A DNA stretch of 64,000 nucleotides from Micractinium sp. NFX-FRZ (GCA_029339195.1 JAPTJF010000107.1:1-64000), one strand, 5' to 3'; shown: positions 24,101 to 34,203, counted from the first letter of the stretch. Notes: generated from the sequence alone by a model not told the origin. Translations and numbers: made by a program.

Positions 24101-24295
24101 ACCCGCTGCAGGCCCAAGGCCGCCAGCCTGGCTGGCTTCAAGAAGCTGTGGAAGCTGCCCAACTGGGGGCAGTGGGCGCCCGGCCTGAACGCGCCTCAAG
24201 GCAGCATGAACAACAGCCAGAGCGTGCTGTTGGACTTTGAGGGGAAGCCGAGGACGGCGGCCAACAACGCGCCTGGCGCTTACGTGCGCGCCTGA
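18111..24295 (+). CDS. Secreted right-handed beta-helix (pectin-lyase-fold-like) protein
   Basis: Fifteen exons (18111-18166, 18358-18538, 18977-19070, 19393-19504, 19830-19903, 20155-20222, 20674-20769, 20959-21097, 21421-21473, 21735-21885, 22379-22533, 22812-22942, 23410-23542, 23716-23783, 24112-24295) give 564 residues. The N-terminus is signal-peptide-like (MPAASWHLWL, then AILAASLLPAVAA). Successive coils follow: VYIEGCDIGVATDNAIDAV, IIRSHLHTVGFGVYVKGG, YILISGNRVHHTGELGI, IVNNLIYSIDDAPGISVYGG, NVLVAHNTLWS, NVIIANNLVVNPAGY, GNLIVNG. Repeated [IV]xxNxI strands with turns are typical of parallel beta-helices, often carbohydrate-binding or polysaccharide lyases. No catalytic triad could be assigned, so activity is unknown. 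Cys-rich loops (CHEYSNTCTNP, CRSKALNPGC) suit a secreted protein. Three introns require GC donors (18167, 19505, 19904). Several introns carry echoes of their own exon junctions. The first exon is the least certain. Confidence 0.85.
18501..18660 (+). repeat. Echo of beta-helix exon 2 donor junction
   Basis: 18611-18660 copies 18501-18550. The exon reads caaaaccttcacggccgctt and the copy gaggaccttcactgctgcct; both continue through the splice site into gcctgcg-type intron sequence. The copy lies 110 bp downstream within the intron. Confidence 0.8.
19172..19201. repeat. Perfect 30-bp palindrome in intron 3
   Basis: Each half is the exact reverse complement of the other, centred on CATATG (19184-19189), with half-site cattccaatgctcat. 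It lies in the third intron of the beta-helix gene and could form a hairpin without a loop in RNA or a cruciform in DNA. No flanking inverted repeat extends it. Confidence 0.95.
19320..19440 (+). repeat. Echo of beta-helix exon 4 start
   Basis: 19320-19365 (agggcagctgtgccagcccc) resembles the exon 4 segment at about 19418-19440 (ggggcagctacgttagcccc). The copy sits just upstream of the acceptor. Similarity is moderate. Confidence 0.45.
21581..21782 (+). repeat. Decoy copy of beta-helix exon 10 start
   Basis: Two acceptors of the form cgcctgcag are followed by similar sequence: tttgtgaaaaacgaa at 21592 and attgtgaacaatctg at 21735. Similarity resumes at gacgatgccccagccat (about 21650-21667) against gacgacgcccccggcat in the exon. 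Only the second fits the frame (YDIR joined to IVNNLIYSIDDAPG), and no usable donor follows the first. Confidence 0.8.
21863..22143 (+). repeat. Repeated donor-junction copies in beta-helix intron 10
   Basis: The end of the exon ending at 21885 and its donor (ccaggggcgccgcacctgcg, then acggtgggt) recurs nearly intact around 21955-21985 and 22050-22078, with fragments near 21988-22000 and 22129-22143. The spacer containing ggttggcgcaccaaccaggg is also duplicated. The first copy is the one consistent with the next exon (phase 1). Confidence 0.9.
23247..23450 (+). repeat. Echo of beta-helix exon 13 start
   Basis: The intron at 23250-23293 (cctgatcgtgggcccg, then gcgactctctgg) parallels the exon at 23416-23455 (cctgatcgtgaatggc, then gtgaccctctgg). 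The telomere-like tract lies between the copy and the true acceptor. Confidence 0.7.
23333..23394. repeat. Interstitial telomere-like tract (CCCTAAA)n
   Basis: About four perfect CCCTAAA units in a row from 23362 to 23394, preceded by degenerate units (ccctaccc, cctaaaccg). CCCTAAA/TTTAGGG is the Arabidopsis-type telomere repeat also used by Chlorella-like algae. It sits in an intron just before the acceptor at 23409. Confidence 0.93.
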
Positions 24296-25797
24296 CGCTC
24301 GCTGGGCAGCACAGCGCCAGGTGGGCAGCACAGCACGCCCAGCATGGCGCCAGGCATGACGCTGCCCTTGCCTCCTCTGTTGCTCCCCTGTCGCATCCGA
24401 TCACCCTCCTCCCTCCGCCGTCTGGCGGCAGCTTGAGCTGGCCACTTGGTGCACCCTCCTATTGGCTGCTCCTCAGTAAGGAGCCGGCAGACGCGCCACG
24501 CTCGTCAACCACCCCCCGTGGTCACCCCATTCTTTCCCCCCTGCTTCCGGAAGCAAGGTCGCAAGCACACATGCCGACGCCACCGGGCTTTGCATCTGTC
24601 CCTTCCTGCAACCGCACGCCACCTCCTTTGCTCCACCCGCCTGCCACCCCTCCTCGCCTCTCCCCTCCTTCCGCCTCACTGCCCATCTTCACCTGCCCTT
24701 GCCACTCTGTGCCCCCTGGTCCCTCCCACTCCACTGTTGCATGCTGCTGGGAAACCTCCCACCCTTGCCCAGCCAAGCTGCTCCTCAAGCGCGCTCACCC
24801 CTCAACATTTGCTTGCCGCCTCGCCCATCCCACCCGCCCATCACCCCCACTGCCAGCCACGGCCTCCCGCGCCTCATCCTCATCCCACTGCCAGCCTGCG
24901 GCCTCTGCCCAGCCCTCCCTGTTGCATCGCCGTACCGCCCTCCTCTGCTGCCGCTTTTGCACAGCCCCCTGCATCTCTTCCCAAGAGCCCCTTCTGAGCC
25001 TCTGCACCACGCGCCTTGCTGTGGCAGCAAGGGCCTTCCCTGGCTGCACTGAAAGCCTAGGCGAGCTTACACGAACGAGCCCTCCTAGATTGAGCCAGCG
25101 GCGGGGGAGGGGAGGGAGGTGCCAATCAGGAGATAGGCCTGTAGCGCCCACAAGCTCGATTCAGGGGTACAGAGCAAGGGGCAGTGGAGAGCAGCGCACC
25201 CAACCAGAGGGAGAGGCGGAGCAAGGGCAGCGAGGGAAGGCAGCAGGGCTAGTGCGGCGTGCGTGGCAGCGCTTGGACCACGCCCGCAAGTCTCAGCTGA
25301 GCGGCTGCCTTCTACTAAGAAACTCAGTTGCTGTGCTGCCCAAGCATGGCACCCGCGTCAGCGTTCAGTCCCGCGTCCAGCTGGCTCAGTTGTTGCCCAG
25401 CATCGCGCGCTCCGGCCGGCCCGCCTTCTGGTCCACCTTGTTGAATTCTCCCACCCTGCACAAGCGAGTGGAGGGAGCAGGCCCAGGGTTTTGTCAGGCT
25501 TGGCTGGCTGATTGGGGAAACTCTCAGCAGCCCGGCGCGGGCTGGTCGGTGCGCACGCAGCAGCATACGGCACCACTGCAGGTGGGAGTGCTGGGGGATG
25601 TCAACAGCAGGCGGGCAGCAGACGCGGCATCCCGCATCCCATGGGCCTCATGTCGCCTCAGCCAGGGTGGCAACCGCATGTGCAGCTGGCGGGCATGCGT
25701 GAACGGCCGTGAAGGAGACGGCACTGTTAGTTGAGAGCTGCGCTGCTGCTGCACGACTCCCGAGCGGCCCGCCCTGCCCCCGCCCTTCAGCCCCGCC
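24296..25797. other. Convergent intergenic region
   Basis: About 1.5 kb between two convergent genes. A plus-strand frame is open across most of it (24433-25734), but its product is Pro/Ser/His-rich low-complexity sequence that follows the C-rich composition. It probably reflects the 3' UTR of the beta-helix gene. TTACA at 25066 could be a minus-strand TGTAA signal for the convergent gene, though it is distant. Confidence 0.5.
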
Positions 25798-26473
25798 TCA
25801 CGTGGCCTTCCATACGATGAAAGGTACCACGCCAACAAACAGGGCAAGGTTGGTCAGGGTCTTGGCATCCCACCTGCACCACAGGGAAGCAGGCAGGGCA
25901 GGCACTTGGTCAATGCAGTGTCGCTGTTGCTGGGCAGACGGCAGTGAGGGGGCGGCGCAAGCCGGCAAGCGGGCATGCAGGCCGCTAAGCTCTCAGCCGA
26001 CCGGCCAGCATAAAGAGGCTTGCAGCAGCAGCAGCAGGGCAGGCCTGCAGCCACATCTCCCAAGCAGGCTGCCTGCTGATTGGGTGGGGTGAGAGTGCTG
26101 CCTGCACTAGCTCGAGCTCCGCTGCCCGCACTGTGGCACAAAACTTGCGCTCTTACTTGAAGTCATTCTCAACGTGCTCGCGCCGGGTGCCCCACTCCTC
26201 AATGTACTTGTTCGGCTTCACCGGCAGGTTGCCTGCAGGGAGGGACAAAACACAGTGGTGCGGGCTGCACGGTGGCCGACGGGTATGCGGGCGGCGGCGT
26301 CCCTCCCGCATAGTCCTCTTTGCTGGCCCTCCTGCGGCCCTCCCCGCGGCTTCCGCCTGTGCACTGCTCGCAGAAGCGCGCGCACCTGCCAGCCGCTGCT
26401 GCTGGTGCTGCACGGACGCCGCTTGCCCTCTGAGCTGCCTGCCCAAGCCGCTGGCCGCCTGGCGCAGCGACAT
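25798..26473 (-). CDS. Complex I small subunit, plant NDUFB4/B15-like
   Basis: Three exons (26473-26386, 26232-26157, 25873-25798) give 79 residues. The second half, NKYIEEWGTRREHVENDFKW followed by a single hydrophobic helix NLALFVGVVPFIVW, matches the pattern of small plant complex I subunits (RFIEDWGTARENLELNFRW, then one helix). These are NDUFB4/B15-like single-pass proteins of the membrane arm of mitochondrial NADH dehydrogenase. The N-terminal 28 residues (MSLRQAASGLGRQLRGQ) are basic and Ser/Ala-rich, suiting a mitochondrial presequence. Exon 1 was chosen because its donor (GCAG|GTGCGC) gives the required phase. It is the least certain part, and an unspliced start at the nearer ATG is the alternative. 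Confidence 0.8.
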
Positions 26474-27112
26474 CCTGATACCCCTGCTGCTCCTTCTGCT
26501 GCTGCTAAGGCCCCTGCGGGCCGCTCCTGGCTGCTGGGTTGGGGTTGTGCAGCAAAGCCTGGCTCGCGTGGTGCCCGGGTGGGAGAAGCGTCTGCAAGCC
26601 TGCCGCACGATCGATCGCCCAGGGTTGCGCGCAGAGGCATGGGTGGCATAGCACGGCGCAGCACGGACAAAAAAAAGCTGCTAGCAGCGTTTGCAGTCCT
26701 GCTACCCTCCCCTGCAGCACTCGCAGATCGTCCGTGCTAGATCACAATTGCTGAGTGGATGCTTGTGGCTCGCCGCTGCCGGCACCTAAACCCTGCCGCC
26801 GCTGCGTCTGTCCAGCAGGCGCCGGTGTTGCTCGGGTGCTGTGTTAAAAGTGGGTAGCGCACAAACTAGGCCTCGAAGTATAGAAACGCAAGCAGACAAC
26901 AAACTAGAAGTGCTGAGCTCAAGAAGAGAGGCACATGCGCCGAAGCGTTCTTCGCCCGCCACTGGCCTGCCGGCCATGCGCAGCAGCACACGGCCGCACC
27001 GACGCGCATGGTGCCCACCAAGGCAGCAATGGCAGGCCGGAGCAATCCCAGCAGGCTCTGCACCAGCGCTGTGGCGTGCCATGCTGCGCTGACGCGCCCA
27101 GCTGGCGTGCGC
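26474..27112. other. Intergenic: NDUFB4-like promoter and OST1 3' UTR
   Basis: About 640 bp between two co-oriented minus-strand genes. No ORF with family resemblance was seen. An A8 run lies at 26670-26677. Nothing else is assigned. Confidence 0.55.
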
Positions 27113-30100
27113 CTAGCTGGCGTGCGGCTTGACCATGGCCTGCGCGCTGCGGCTGGCCGCCAGCGCGGCGCTGCTGCCGCTGCTGAGCCGGTTGAGCAGG
27201 ATGGCGGCGGCAAAGAGCAGGCCAAAGGCGCCCACCAGCAGCACAGGCTTCTGCAGGAGGCCCACAGAGGAGTGGGTGTACTCCACCTGCGGGCGAGGCG
27301 TGGGAGGAAAGCAGGAGGGCAGGCAGGCAGGCAGGGGTGAGTGACTTGCAGGAGGGCCGGTGACAGAAGCAACAGGCAAGCACGCAGTGCACGCAACATG
27401 AGGAGGAGCGACACGAGGCGGAGGAAAACGGGAGGAGTGGGTGTGAACTGGCTCTGCCCCTCCCTCCCTCCCTCCTTCCCCTCCTCTTATGCCCCCACAC
27501 CCTAACAACACACGCCGCCCTCGCACACACACCCTTGTGCCCTCCCACCCATACCCACCGAGATGGGCGCGTCGAGGCCGGGCACGAGGTTGCGGGCGCG
27601 CAGCACCACCACGGGGCGGCCCACCACATCGAGGTATGTGTACTTCAGAGCCACCTCGGGCTCCCCCGCCAGCGGCATGTCTGCTTTCACCCTGGGGTTG
27701 GTGGCGCCCTCGGGGAGGACCACCTGTGGGGGCGGGGGACATGGAGGAAGGGGGACAAGGAGGGCAGGCAGGGAGGGAGGGAGGGTTGGATGCAGGCGGA
27801 GGCATGCACCCATTGACGGTGGGGTTGGGGACAAGGAGAAGGGGGACAAGGAGGGGAGGGAGGGAGGGAGGGTTGGATGCAGGCGGAGGCATGCACTCGT
27901 TGACGGTGGGGTTGGTGGCACACTCTGGGAGGACGGCCTGTCAGTCCCACCCTTGCCACCCCTGTCCCGGCACAACAGCCCCTCCCTGCATGGCCGTCAG
28001 GTGCCCAGCTCTCGGCCTGCCCCAGCCCCGCCTCGCCGCCATTGGCACACACAATACACAAGCCTCCTCCACGGTCGCCTATGCACCCACCCTGACGGTC
28101 AGGCTGTCCACCACCACGTCCTGGATGGAGGGGCCAATCCCCGTCACCAGGGTCATGCGCCCGCTCTTGGGGTTCTGCAGGGCAAATGGGGTGTGTGTGG
28201 CATTGGGAAAGCACAGGTTGAGGGGGTGAGGGGGGCAAAGAGTTAAGGTGCGCCTGTTTTGGGGGTTCTCGGAGAGGGCACAGGGGTGTGTGGCATGGGA
28301 GCACAGGGGTGCTGGGGGGCAGGGGGTAGGGCAGGGGGTTCAGGTGCCCGTCTCGCCCGCCACTTGGGGTTGTTGGAGAGGGGACCACCCACAGCATGGT
28401 TCCTTCTTTCTGTTTGAAAACAAACAAAAGGAAGGGAAGTGTGCGCGTGCCCCACCCACCTTGGTGACCGTCTTGGCCAGGGGCATGCTCCAGCCAAACA
28501 AAAAGGTGGTGGACCAGCCGCCAAAGAGGGGGTACCGCGGCTGTAGGTTGACGGTCACACGCTCCAGCCCAAACCGCGTCTCTGCAGGCGGGCAGGCGGG
28601 GAGGGAGGGACGGAAATCCAGCGGGTTGAGCATGGAGAAAGGGTTGGGGCAGTGGAGTGGTGGTGCACTTGACTGGACGCCACGTGCGACAGCCGTCCCC
28701 GCGTCTGGTGGGGGCGGGGGCAGGTCGCAGGATGGTGTTGCAGGGGGAAGGTAGGGAAGAAGGCAGGTGGGCATGGTGGCCGCCGCAAGAGGTGATCGGG
28801 AAAGAACCTGCGGAACCGCTGCCGACTCGTTCATCCTGAAGACGATGCTTTGATTTTGAGCCTCACTGCCCCGCCAAGCAGGGCAGGGGGTGGGGGGTGG
28901 GGCCAGCAGGGCAGCTGCACAGACCCCTGCCACCCCACCCATGCCACACCATTGGGTGCAAACCCAACCCACGCTTGGACATGCCTTCACCATCACACAC
29001 AGAAGCCCTGGTGCAGTTAGCCAGGAGACCAAGGCAAGCGCACCCGATGAGGAGATGTTGCCGATTGAGTCGCGATAGTACAGGGAGTGGGCGGCGGGGG
29101 GCAGCACCGCTGCCAGCGCGGGGATGGAGGCGCGCGCATACTCCTGCGGGCGGGTCATCACGTCGTAGCGGGACCACTCGCCCACCACCTTGGCGCCGGC
29201 GTGGCGCTGCAGGCGGGGCGGGGCGCAGGGGGAGGGGCGGAGGGGAGGGCAGACGAGGTGGGGTGTGCAGGAGTGCGGGTCATCAAGTTGTGGCACAAGC
29301 ACTTGCCCACCAACTTGGTGGCCGTGTGGCTTCACGAGGCAGAAACGCACGGCTTGATGGAACACACCTGGGAGGGTGCGCCGCTCATCAAAGCACACGC
29401 TGCCCGCATCTGCCCCACCCTTCCCTGCTGCTCTTCCACTGCAATGTACGGCGCTGTACTGCTGGCCACACCCCCTCACCAGGTTGTACCGCTCCTCGAA
29501 GTACACGTTGCCCCAGTGGCTGACCTCGATCTCCCGCTCAAGCTCCGTCACCTGGGCAAACGGGTGCGTGTTCTCATAGTGCACTGCACGGGGCGAGGCA
29601 GGGCAGGACACAGGAGGGCACCCACTGAGTGCATCCGAAAGGGTGGAGCGGGGTGTGGGGAGAGGTAAGGCCCAGAGTGAGAAGGCACGTACGTGGGCGG
29701 CCGTGGCAGGCACACGGTCAACAGCACTGTCTGTGTGCCTCCTCCCGCTGCCCCCGACAGTAAACTGCGCTGCGCGCCTCCCGCCCCCCCCACTGCCCGC
29801 CCCCCTGCAACGCCGCATCCCTGCGCATTGCCGGTGGGCACCTGGTGCACGCCGGCGCATTCACCCAGCCGGTCAGCCCTGATGCACACCCCCCAAGCCA
29901 GGTGCGCTCCCCGCCCCACTGACCCGTGATCGGCTCGACAGTGAACGGGGCGGTGTCCGTGTAGGGCCCGTAGAGCAGCTTGTCCCCGCTGCGCTTCACA
30001 GGCTCCACCTTGGTGAAGGCTGGGGCCGAGGAGGAGCCCAGGACAAGCTGCAGGCGAGGGGCAGGGATGGGCAGGGAGCCGGGCACACTGGTGAGCAGGC

Positions 30101-31246
30101 GTGGGACGGGAGGCGGAGAGAAGAGTGCGCCTGGGTTATGTGCAGGCGCCTCAGGGGAGCGTTTGGTGAGCTGGCGGGGCCAGAAAAGCGAACAAAGAGG
30201 CTAGGGAAGCGGTGGGAGGTTCGCCCCCTGCCCCTGCCACCCCCCCTCCCTCCCTCCCTTCACACAGCAGCCGCGCCTACCCAGCTGTTCGCCTTGTGGG
30301 CAGACACCATTTGTGCGCCAGACTGGGCCCCCTCCCTCACTCATCTCCCTCCTCGCTTCGCCCCACTCCCATCTCCTCCAGGCCCTGCGTCTCCGCCTTG
30401 TAGACACAACACCCAAAAGCCGCGCCCTGCACAACCACACACGAGCGCACCTAGCCCTCCTCCTCCCCCCACCTCCTCCCTGCCCCGCTGCCGCCGCCTC
30501 ACCTCCAGGCTCTGGCTCTCCACCTTGTAGGGGGACACCAGCTGCGCCCCAAAGTGGAATGTCGCACGCTGCACCTCCTTCTGGGAGATCTCTGCCGGCT
30601 CCGGCCGCAGCACGTGCGTCATCGCTGACATGGCCAGCAGCTTGGCGCTCGCCCCAGGCTGCAGCGGCTCGGGGAAGCGGAACTCGCGGCAGGCGACGTC
30701 GGCGGGCGCGCCCGGGACCGCGCCCGCCGCTGCATCCTTCCAGGGCAGCTTCTTGGCGCCGCCGTCCTCGCCGACCTGCGTGGGTGTGCGCAGTGGGGGT
30801 GTGTGGAAACGGTGCGCGGGTTGAAGAGCTGTGCTTCAAGTCCAGAGAGGCGGCCGCAGGCGGCAGCGGCAGCAGGGCTACCGCCAGCAGGCAGCCCAAG
30901 GGAGCCCCTCCCATCGGACGCCTCATCTGCCCTCGCACCTCCAAGAATGCCACCCGCTCCATCACTGGGCTGCGCTCGCAGAGGAAAAGCGTGGCCGCTG
31001 GCTGGCTGCCATCATTGCGCACGGTCAGCCGAGTCTGGGACTGTGCAACAAATGTGGAGATGTCGATCTGCACGGACAGGGGCAAAGGCCGTGAGCCCGC
31101 AGCGGGCCCAGCGATCGGCCATTCTGCAAGGCAAGGCGATCGGGCCTCACCTTGCGTGCCGATTGCTCAATCACCAGGCTGCAGCTGCCCGCCTGCAAGC
31201 CAGCCAGCAGCAGCAGGGCTGCCAAGGCGGCACCCCGCACGCCCAT
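27113..31246 (-). CDS. OST1: Ribophorin I / oligosaccharyltransferase subunit OST1
   Basis: ER membrane subunit of oligosaccharyltransferase, which N-glycosylates nascent proteins. Ten exons (31246-31151, 31067-30939, 30775-30503, 30047-29924, 29583-29480, 29206-29044, 28581-28460, 28174-28091, 27723-27559, 27286-27113) give 477 residues. A signal peptide (MGVRGAALAALLLLAGLQAG) starts the chain. Ribophorin signatures follow: FTVEPITG, HWGNVYFEERYNL, LYYRDSIGNISSS, LQPRYPLFGGWSTTF, VDSLTVRVVLPEGA and YTYLDVVGRPVV. One transmembrane segment near the C-terminus (about 433-453, PVLLVGAFGLLFAAAILLNRL) is followed by a short basic tail. The protein is shorter than the roughly 600-residue animal form, mostly in the lumenal N-terminal half. 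The 5' end is 310 bp from the divergent gene at 31557. At least four of its introns contain echoes of neighbouring exon junctions. Confidence 0.95.
27697..27938 (-). repeat. Echo of OST1 exon 9 start plus 85-bp intronic repeat
   Basis: 27908-27938 (gttggtggcacactctggga) copies the exon/acceptor junction at 27697-27727 (gttggtggcgccctcgggga). Between them, two G-rich units of about 80 bp repeat in tandem (27764-27828 and 27848-27914), each containing ggttggatgcaggcggaggc. Confidence 0.85.
28160..28385 (-). repeat. Two echoes of OST1 exon 8 acceptor
   Basis: The junction at 28160-28200 (cttggggttctgcag, then a gtgtgtggcattggg tract) is echoed at about 28255-28298 (tttgggggttctcggag, then gtgtgtggcatggg) and again near 28363-28385 (acttggggttgttggag). 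Similarity extends well into the intron side. Confidence 0.7.
29146..29340 (-). repeat. Echo of OST1 exon 6 acceptor
   Basis: 29276-29340 parallels 29140-29210 along its length: gcgggtcatcacgtcgtagc against gcgggtcatcaagttgtggc, then cgcccaccaccttggcg against tgcccaccaacttggtg. The copy carries the intron-side bases as well. Confidence 0.8.
29369..29525 (-). repeat. Echo of OST1 exon 5 donor junction
   Basis: 29369-29415 resembles 29478-29522: gtgcgccgctcatcaaagca against gttgtaccgctcctcgaagt, then cacgctgccc against cacgttgccc. The copy lies in the downstream intron. Confidence 0.65.
30370..30533 (-). repeat. Echo of OST1 exon 3 donor junction
   Basis: 30370-30407 (ctcctccaggccctgcgtct, then ccgccttgtag) matches 30497-30533 (ctcacctccaggctctggct, then ctccaccttgtag). 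The exon-side codons and splice region are both copied. Confidence 0.75.
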
Positions 31247-31556
31247 TGCTGCTCGGTGGGAAGAGTGTCCGAAGCGGAGCCAGGGCCCACAATCTAGCTT
31301 CAGGCTCGCCTCCAGACGCCCGATCTGCCAGTGCCTGTGACCTGCGCCAGTGCCTGTGACCTGCGTCCGTGCTGTGCTGGTCGGGGCGCAGCACGCCGGC
31401 TGACCACTGCCTCCTGGCCGTTGTTTTACCCCCAGTTTGATTTCGATACACGGGCCTGCCTTTTCAGGCTGTTTCGCACGGCGCTACCGGCATCGGAACT
31501 ATCTCCCGCCCACCGTTGGACAGGACGTTTTCGAGGCCAGCCGGCTGCTCCCCCCG
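31247..31556. promoter_or_regulatory. Head-to-head promoter interval, OST1 / basic orphan
   Basis: 310 bp between divergent start codons. A short duplication (gccagtgcctgtgacctgcg, twice around 31326-31368) is visible and may be regulatory or accidental. No TATA box is evident. Confidence 0.4.
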
Positions 31557-32310
31557 ATGTCTGCTGCAGCCCCGCAAGCTACCCAGCCAGCGCACCAGCC
31601 GGACATGGCGCACATAGAGGGAGAGGTGGCCGCCGCCGCTGCCACCGCCCCGCCGCGCAACAAGAGCTGCCCCTGCCCCAACTGCCGGCAGCCTGCAAAG
31701 GGTGCCAACAGCTTCTCCAGCAACGTGCGCGGGGCCACAGGCGCTGCCGGCAGCAGCAAGCAGCAGCCAGCGGCGGCAGCGGCGGCGCAGCAGCAGCACA
31801 AGGGCGGCGGCGGTGGCAAGAAGGGCGCCAAGGGCGGCAAGCCGGAGCCTCCAGCTTTCAACGTGTCCGCGCTGCCCGGCAAGCCGCTTATGAACACCGC
31901 GACCACCAAAGACGTGCAGGGACCCAAGGTGAGAGGGAAGGGATGAAGGGAGGGTCAACCTTGCTCCATTGAGAGTAGCAAGGTGTGCAGGGCATAGTAA
32001 GAACACGACTGATGCACACATGCTGCGGTTCACACAGAGACGTGCTTGCTGTGCGTGCCGCTCTGGCTGCTAAGAGGGCACATTCACACAGCACAGCCGT
32101 TGGGGCCTTGCGATGGCGTCACTGCCCGCCTTGCACGACCAGCGCTCTGCTTTCCCTGGCCCGTGTTCATGCTGCTGCAATCCCCACCACCGCCCCGGCC
32201 TGCCCTCCTACCTGCTCTGCCCTCTGCTGCAGCCGAAGCCCAAGCCCGAGAGCCTGAAGATCAAGATCCGCAAGCAGCTGGCCCGCCTGATCAAGCGGAA
32301 GAAGGAGTGA
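31557..32310 (+). CDS. Small basic orphan protein
   Basis: Two exons (31557-31928, 32233-32310) give 149 residues and no recognised family. The protein is low-complexity and basic. It contains a Cys cluster CPCPNCRQ that could hold a metal only in a dimer or with other ligands, Ala/Gln runs, a Gly/Lys stretch (HKGGGGGKKGAKGGK), and a C-terminal helix rich in Lys and Arg (SLKIKIRKQLARLIKRKKE). The last exon looks most constrained and resembles a nuclear or nucleolar targeting or RNA-binding tail. The frame is also open upstream (from 31437), so the start could be earlier. Confidence 0.6.
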
Positions 32311-32620
32311 TGGCACGGCGTAAGAGCAGGCAGCATGCGTAGCAGCAGTGCCAACACTGGGCGTGGGCGAGCTGCCGGCAGGCACGCTGGCGTCAGCAAG
32401 AGGGTGAGCGGCGGCAGGCAGTGCTGGCGGCAGCAGAAGACTGATGTTGTTGGGGCATTCCCTTTCGCCTGATTATGAGAGCGCATTGTTACTTCCTATG
32501 ATGTCAACAACCACCTGAGCAGGCAACTGCGCACAGGGTGAAGAGCAGCACAGCAAGGACACTTGGCTGCCAAACGCCACGGCGGGGGCGGCACCTCACC
32601 GCACCCGGCAGCTATTCAAT
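32311..32620. other. Convergent 3' interval
   Basis: 310 bp between two stop codons facing each other. It holds the two 3' UTRs, and no further feature was found. Confidence 0.6.
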
Positions 32621-34203
32621 TCAGGCCGCCTGTTGCTCTCCTGCCGCCGCCGCTCCTGCTGCCCCCGCCGCCGCCCCTCCTTCTCCCGCTCCCCTGCTTC
32701 CACCGCCTGCCGCTGCCCCTGCCGCCGGCGCCGCTGAGTTGCGCCGCACAGCAGGCGTCCACCGCCGCAGCATGCTCAGCACGTCTGCGTCCATGCGTGT
32801 CCCAGCGCCGCCCCACACCACCATGTGCGGCAGGTCTGCCAGGCCGCTGCCGCGCACCACCCGCACGGGCTCAAACCCAAAGCGCCGGTAGTAGCCAACC
32901 AGGCGGTCGTGCCAGGCTTCGTCGTCTGCGGGGGTGCGGGGTGCCGGGTGTGTGTGAAGTGGGCAGGGTCAGGCAGCGGAGCGCATGCGTGCATGTGTAA
33001 CTGGCCGCAGTGAGGCCAGCAAGATGCACAAGTTGGCGCCAGCCTCCTCCCCGACTGGCCTTGCAAGTCACCCAAACTCAACGCCCCCACGTCCGCGTGT
33101 GTGCCACCGTGCTTCTGCCCCTTCCTCCCACCTGCCACCCCACCTCCTGCCCAGCCTGTCGGGCAGGCAACATGAGCGCCCGCTTTCCCCCAGCACCGCC
33201 CCACACCCACCAGGCAAGCAGCCAACAACACCCAACCCCACGCACCGTTGATGGCGAGGATCTCCGCTTTGCGGCAGCCGGCGGCAGCGCCAAAGGCAAA
33301 GGTGGCGGCACCCATCAGCAGTCCCAGGCCTAACACGCCGCCACGCGTCCGCGCCCCCTCCTCTCCCCGCTGCCCCCGCGTGAACACCTGCGAGAGTGGG
33401 CGCTGTCAGCCTGTCAGGTTTGGCCAGGCGAGCAGCCCGGGGGTGGGGGGCTGTTTCCTCACAACAGCGACGCTCAATGTACTGCTCTGTGCCAGCTGAA
33501 GTCTGCATTCCCTGACCTGCAGCATGTCGCAGTGCATGATGCCCAGGGGCGGGGGCACCAGGAAACCGCTGGTCACAGCCAGCACACGTCCCGTGCCGCC
33601 CACGCCAGCGGCCGCCTCGTCCGCCTCTCGTGCCAGCGTGCTGCTGCCGCGCACGCTGCTGGCGGAGGGCTGCGATGGGTCTCGGCACACAATGCGATAG
33701 GAGGGGCCCAGGGACCGCACCGAGAGCTCCAGCCCTCTGTGGCAAGCAGGCAGCAGGGGCAAGCCAAAGGGGTGGGACGCAGCGTGGATTGGCAAGGGGC
33801 GGGGCAGGGCGGCGAGACTGCCATGTGGGCGTGGCACATGTGTGCGGCACCAAAATGTGCACAGACACAGAGTGTTGACCACTCACCTGGCCTGCGCGAT
33901 TGCCTGCACTTCGGCAAAGGACAACAGGTCGGAAGGGGCGCTGCTGGCTCTACTACTGCTCTCACTACTGCCTGCTGCCGACGGCGGGCAGGCGGTGCGT
34001 CGGCGGCACCGCTGCCCCTGCTGCCGGGGCGCGGGCTGTGAAAGTCTGCCAGCAACGTTAACATTGCTGCCAGCAACGTTAACATTGCTGGTTGCGGCGC
34101 TATTTGGCGCATGCAGTGGCCGAGCCAGAGAGCCGCAGCGAGAGCTGGGAGAGCGCTGCGCGCAGCCCTTGAGCGGTCGGCCTGTGGACACTGCGAAAGA
34201 CAT
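32621..34203 (-). CDS. GNAT-like (N-acetyltransferase fold) protein, probably plastid
   Basis: Four exons (34203-33887, 33736-33517, 33387-33246, 32925-32621) give 327 residues. The N-terminal 100 residues are Ser/Ala/Arg-rich, like a plastid transit peptide. GNAT features: GVLGLGLLMGA, which resembles the acetyl-CoA-binding R/QxxGxG/A loop with its following helix, and CRKAEILAINDDEAWHDRLV with GYYRRFGFEPVRVV, the usual YxxxGF at the end of the fold. LADLPHMVVWGGAGTRMDAD is a motif seen in plant and algal plastid GNAT-like proteins. The end is an Ala/Gly tail. The substrate is unknown. The start is the first ATG; a GTG lies just before it. A perfect 21-bp tandem duplication falls in the transit region (SNVNVAG twice). 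Confidence 0.75.
34048..34089. repeat. 21-bp perfect tandem duplication in a transit peptide
   Basis: The unit gccagcaacgttaacattgc(t) occurs twice head to tail, in frame, adding seven residues (NVNVAGS). It contains the palindrome GTTAAC. It looks like a recent slippage or duplication event. Confidence 0.95.

Noticed and set aside
24433..25734. 433-codon plus-strand open frame after the beta-helix gene
   Set aside because: Pro/Ser/His-rich translation follows the C-rich composition, with no domain, and it lies in the expected 3' UTR/intergenic region. Kept as intergenic.
27740..27920. G-rich tandem units as a CRISPR or mobile element
   Set aside because: Only two units with unequal spacers, in an intron of a eukaryotic gene. 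Better explained as local tandem duplication linked to the exon 9 echo.
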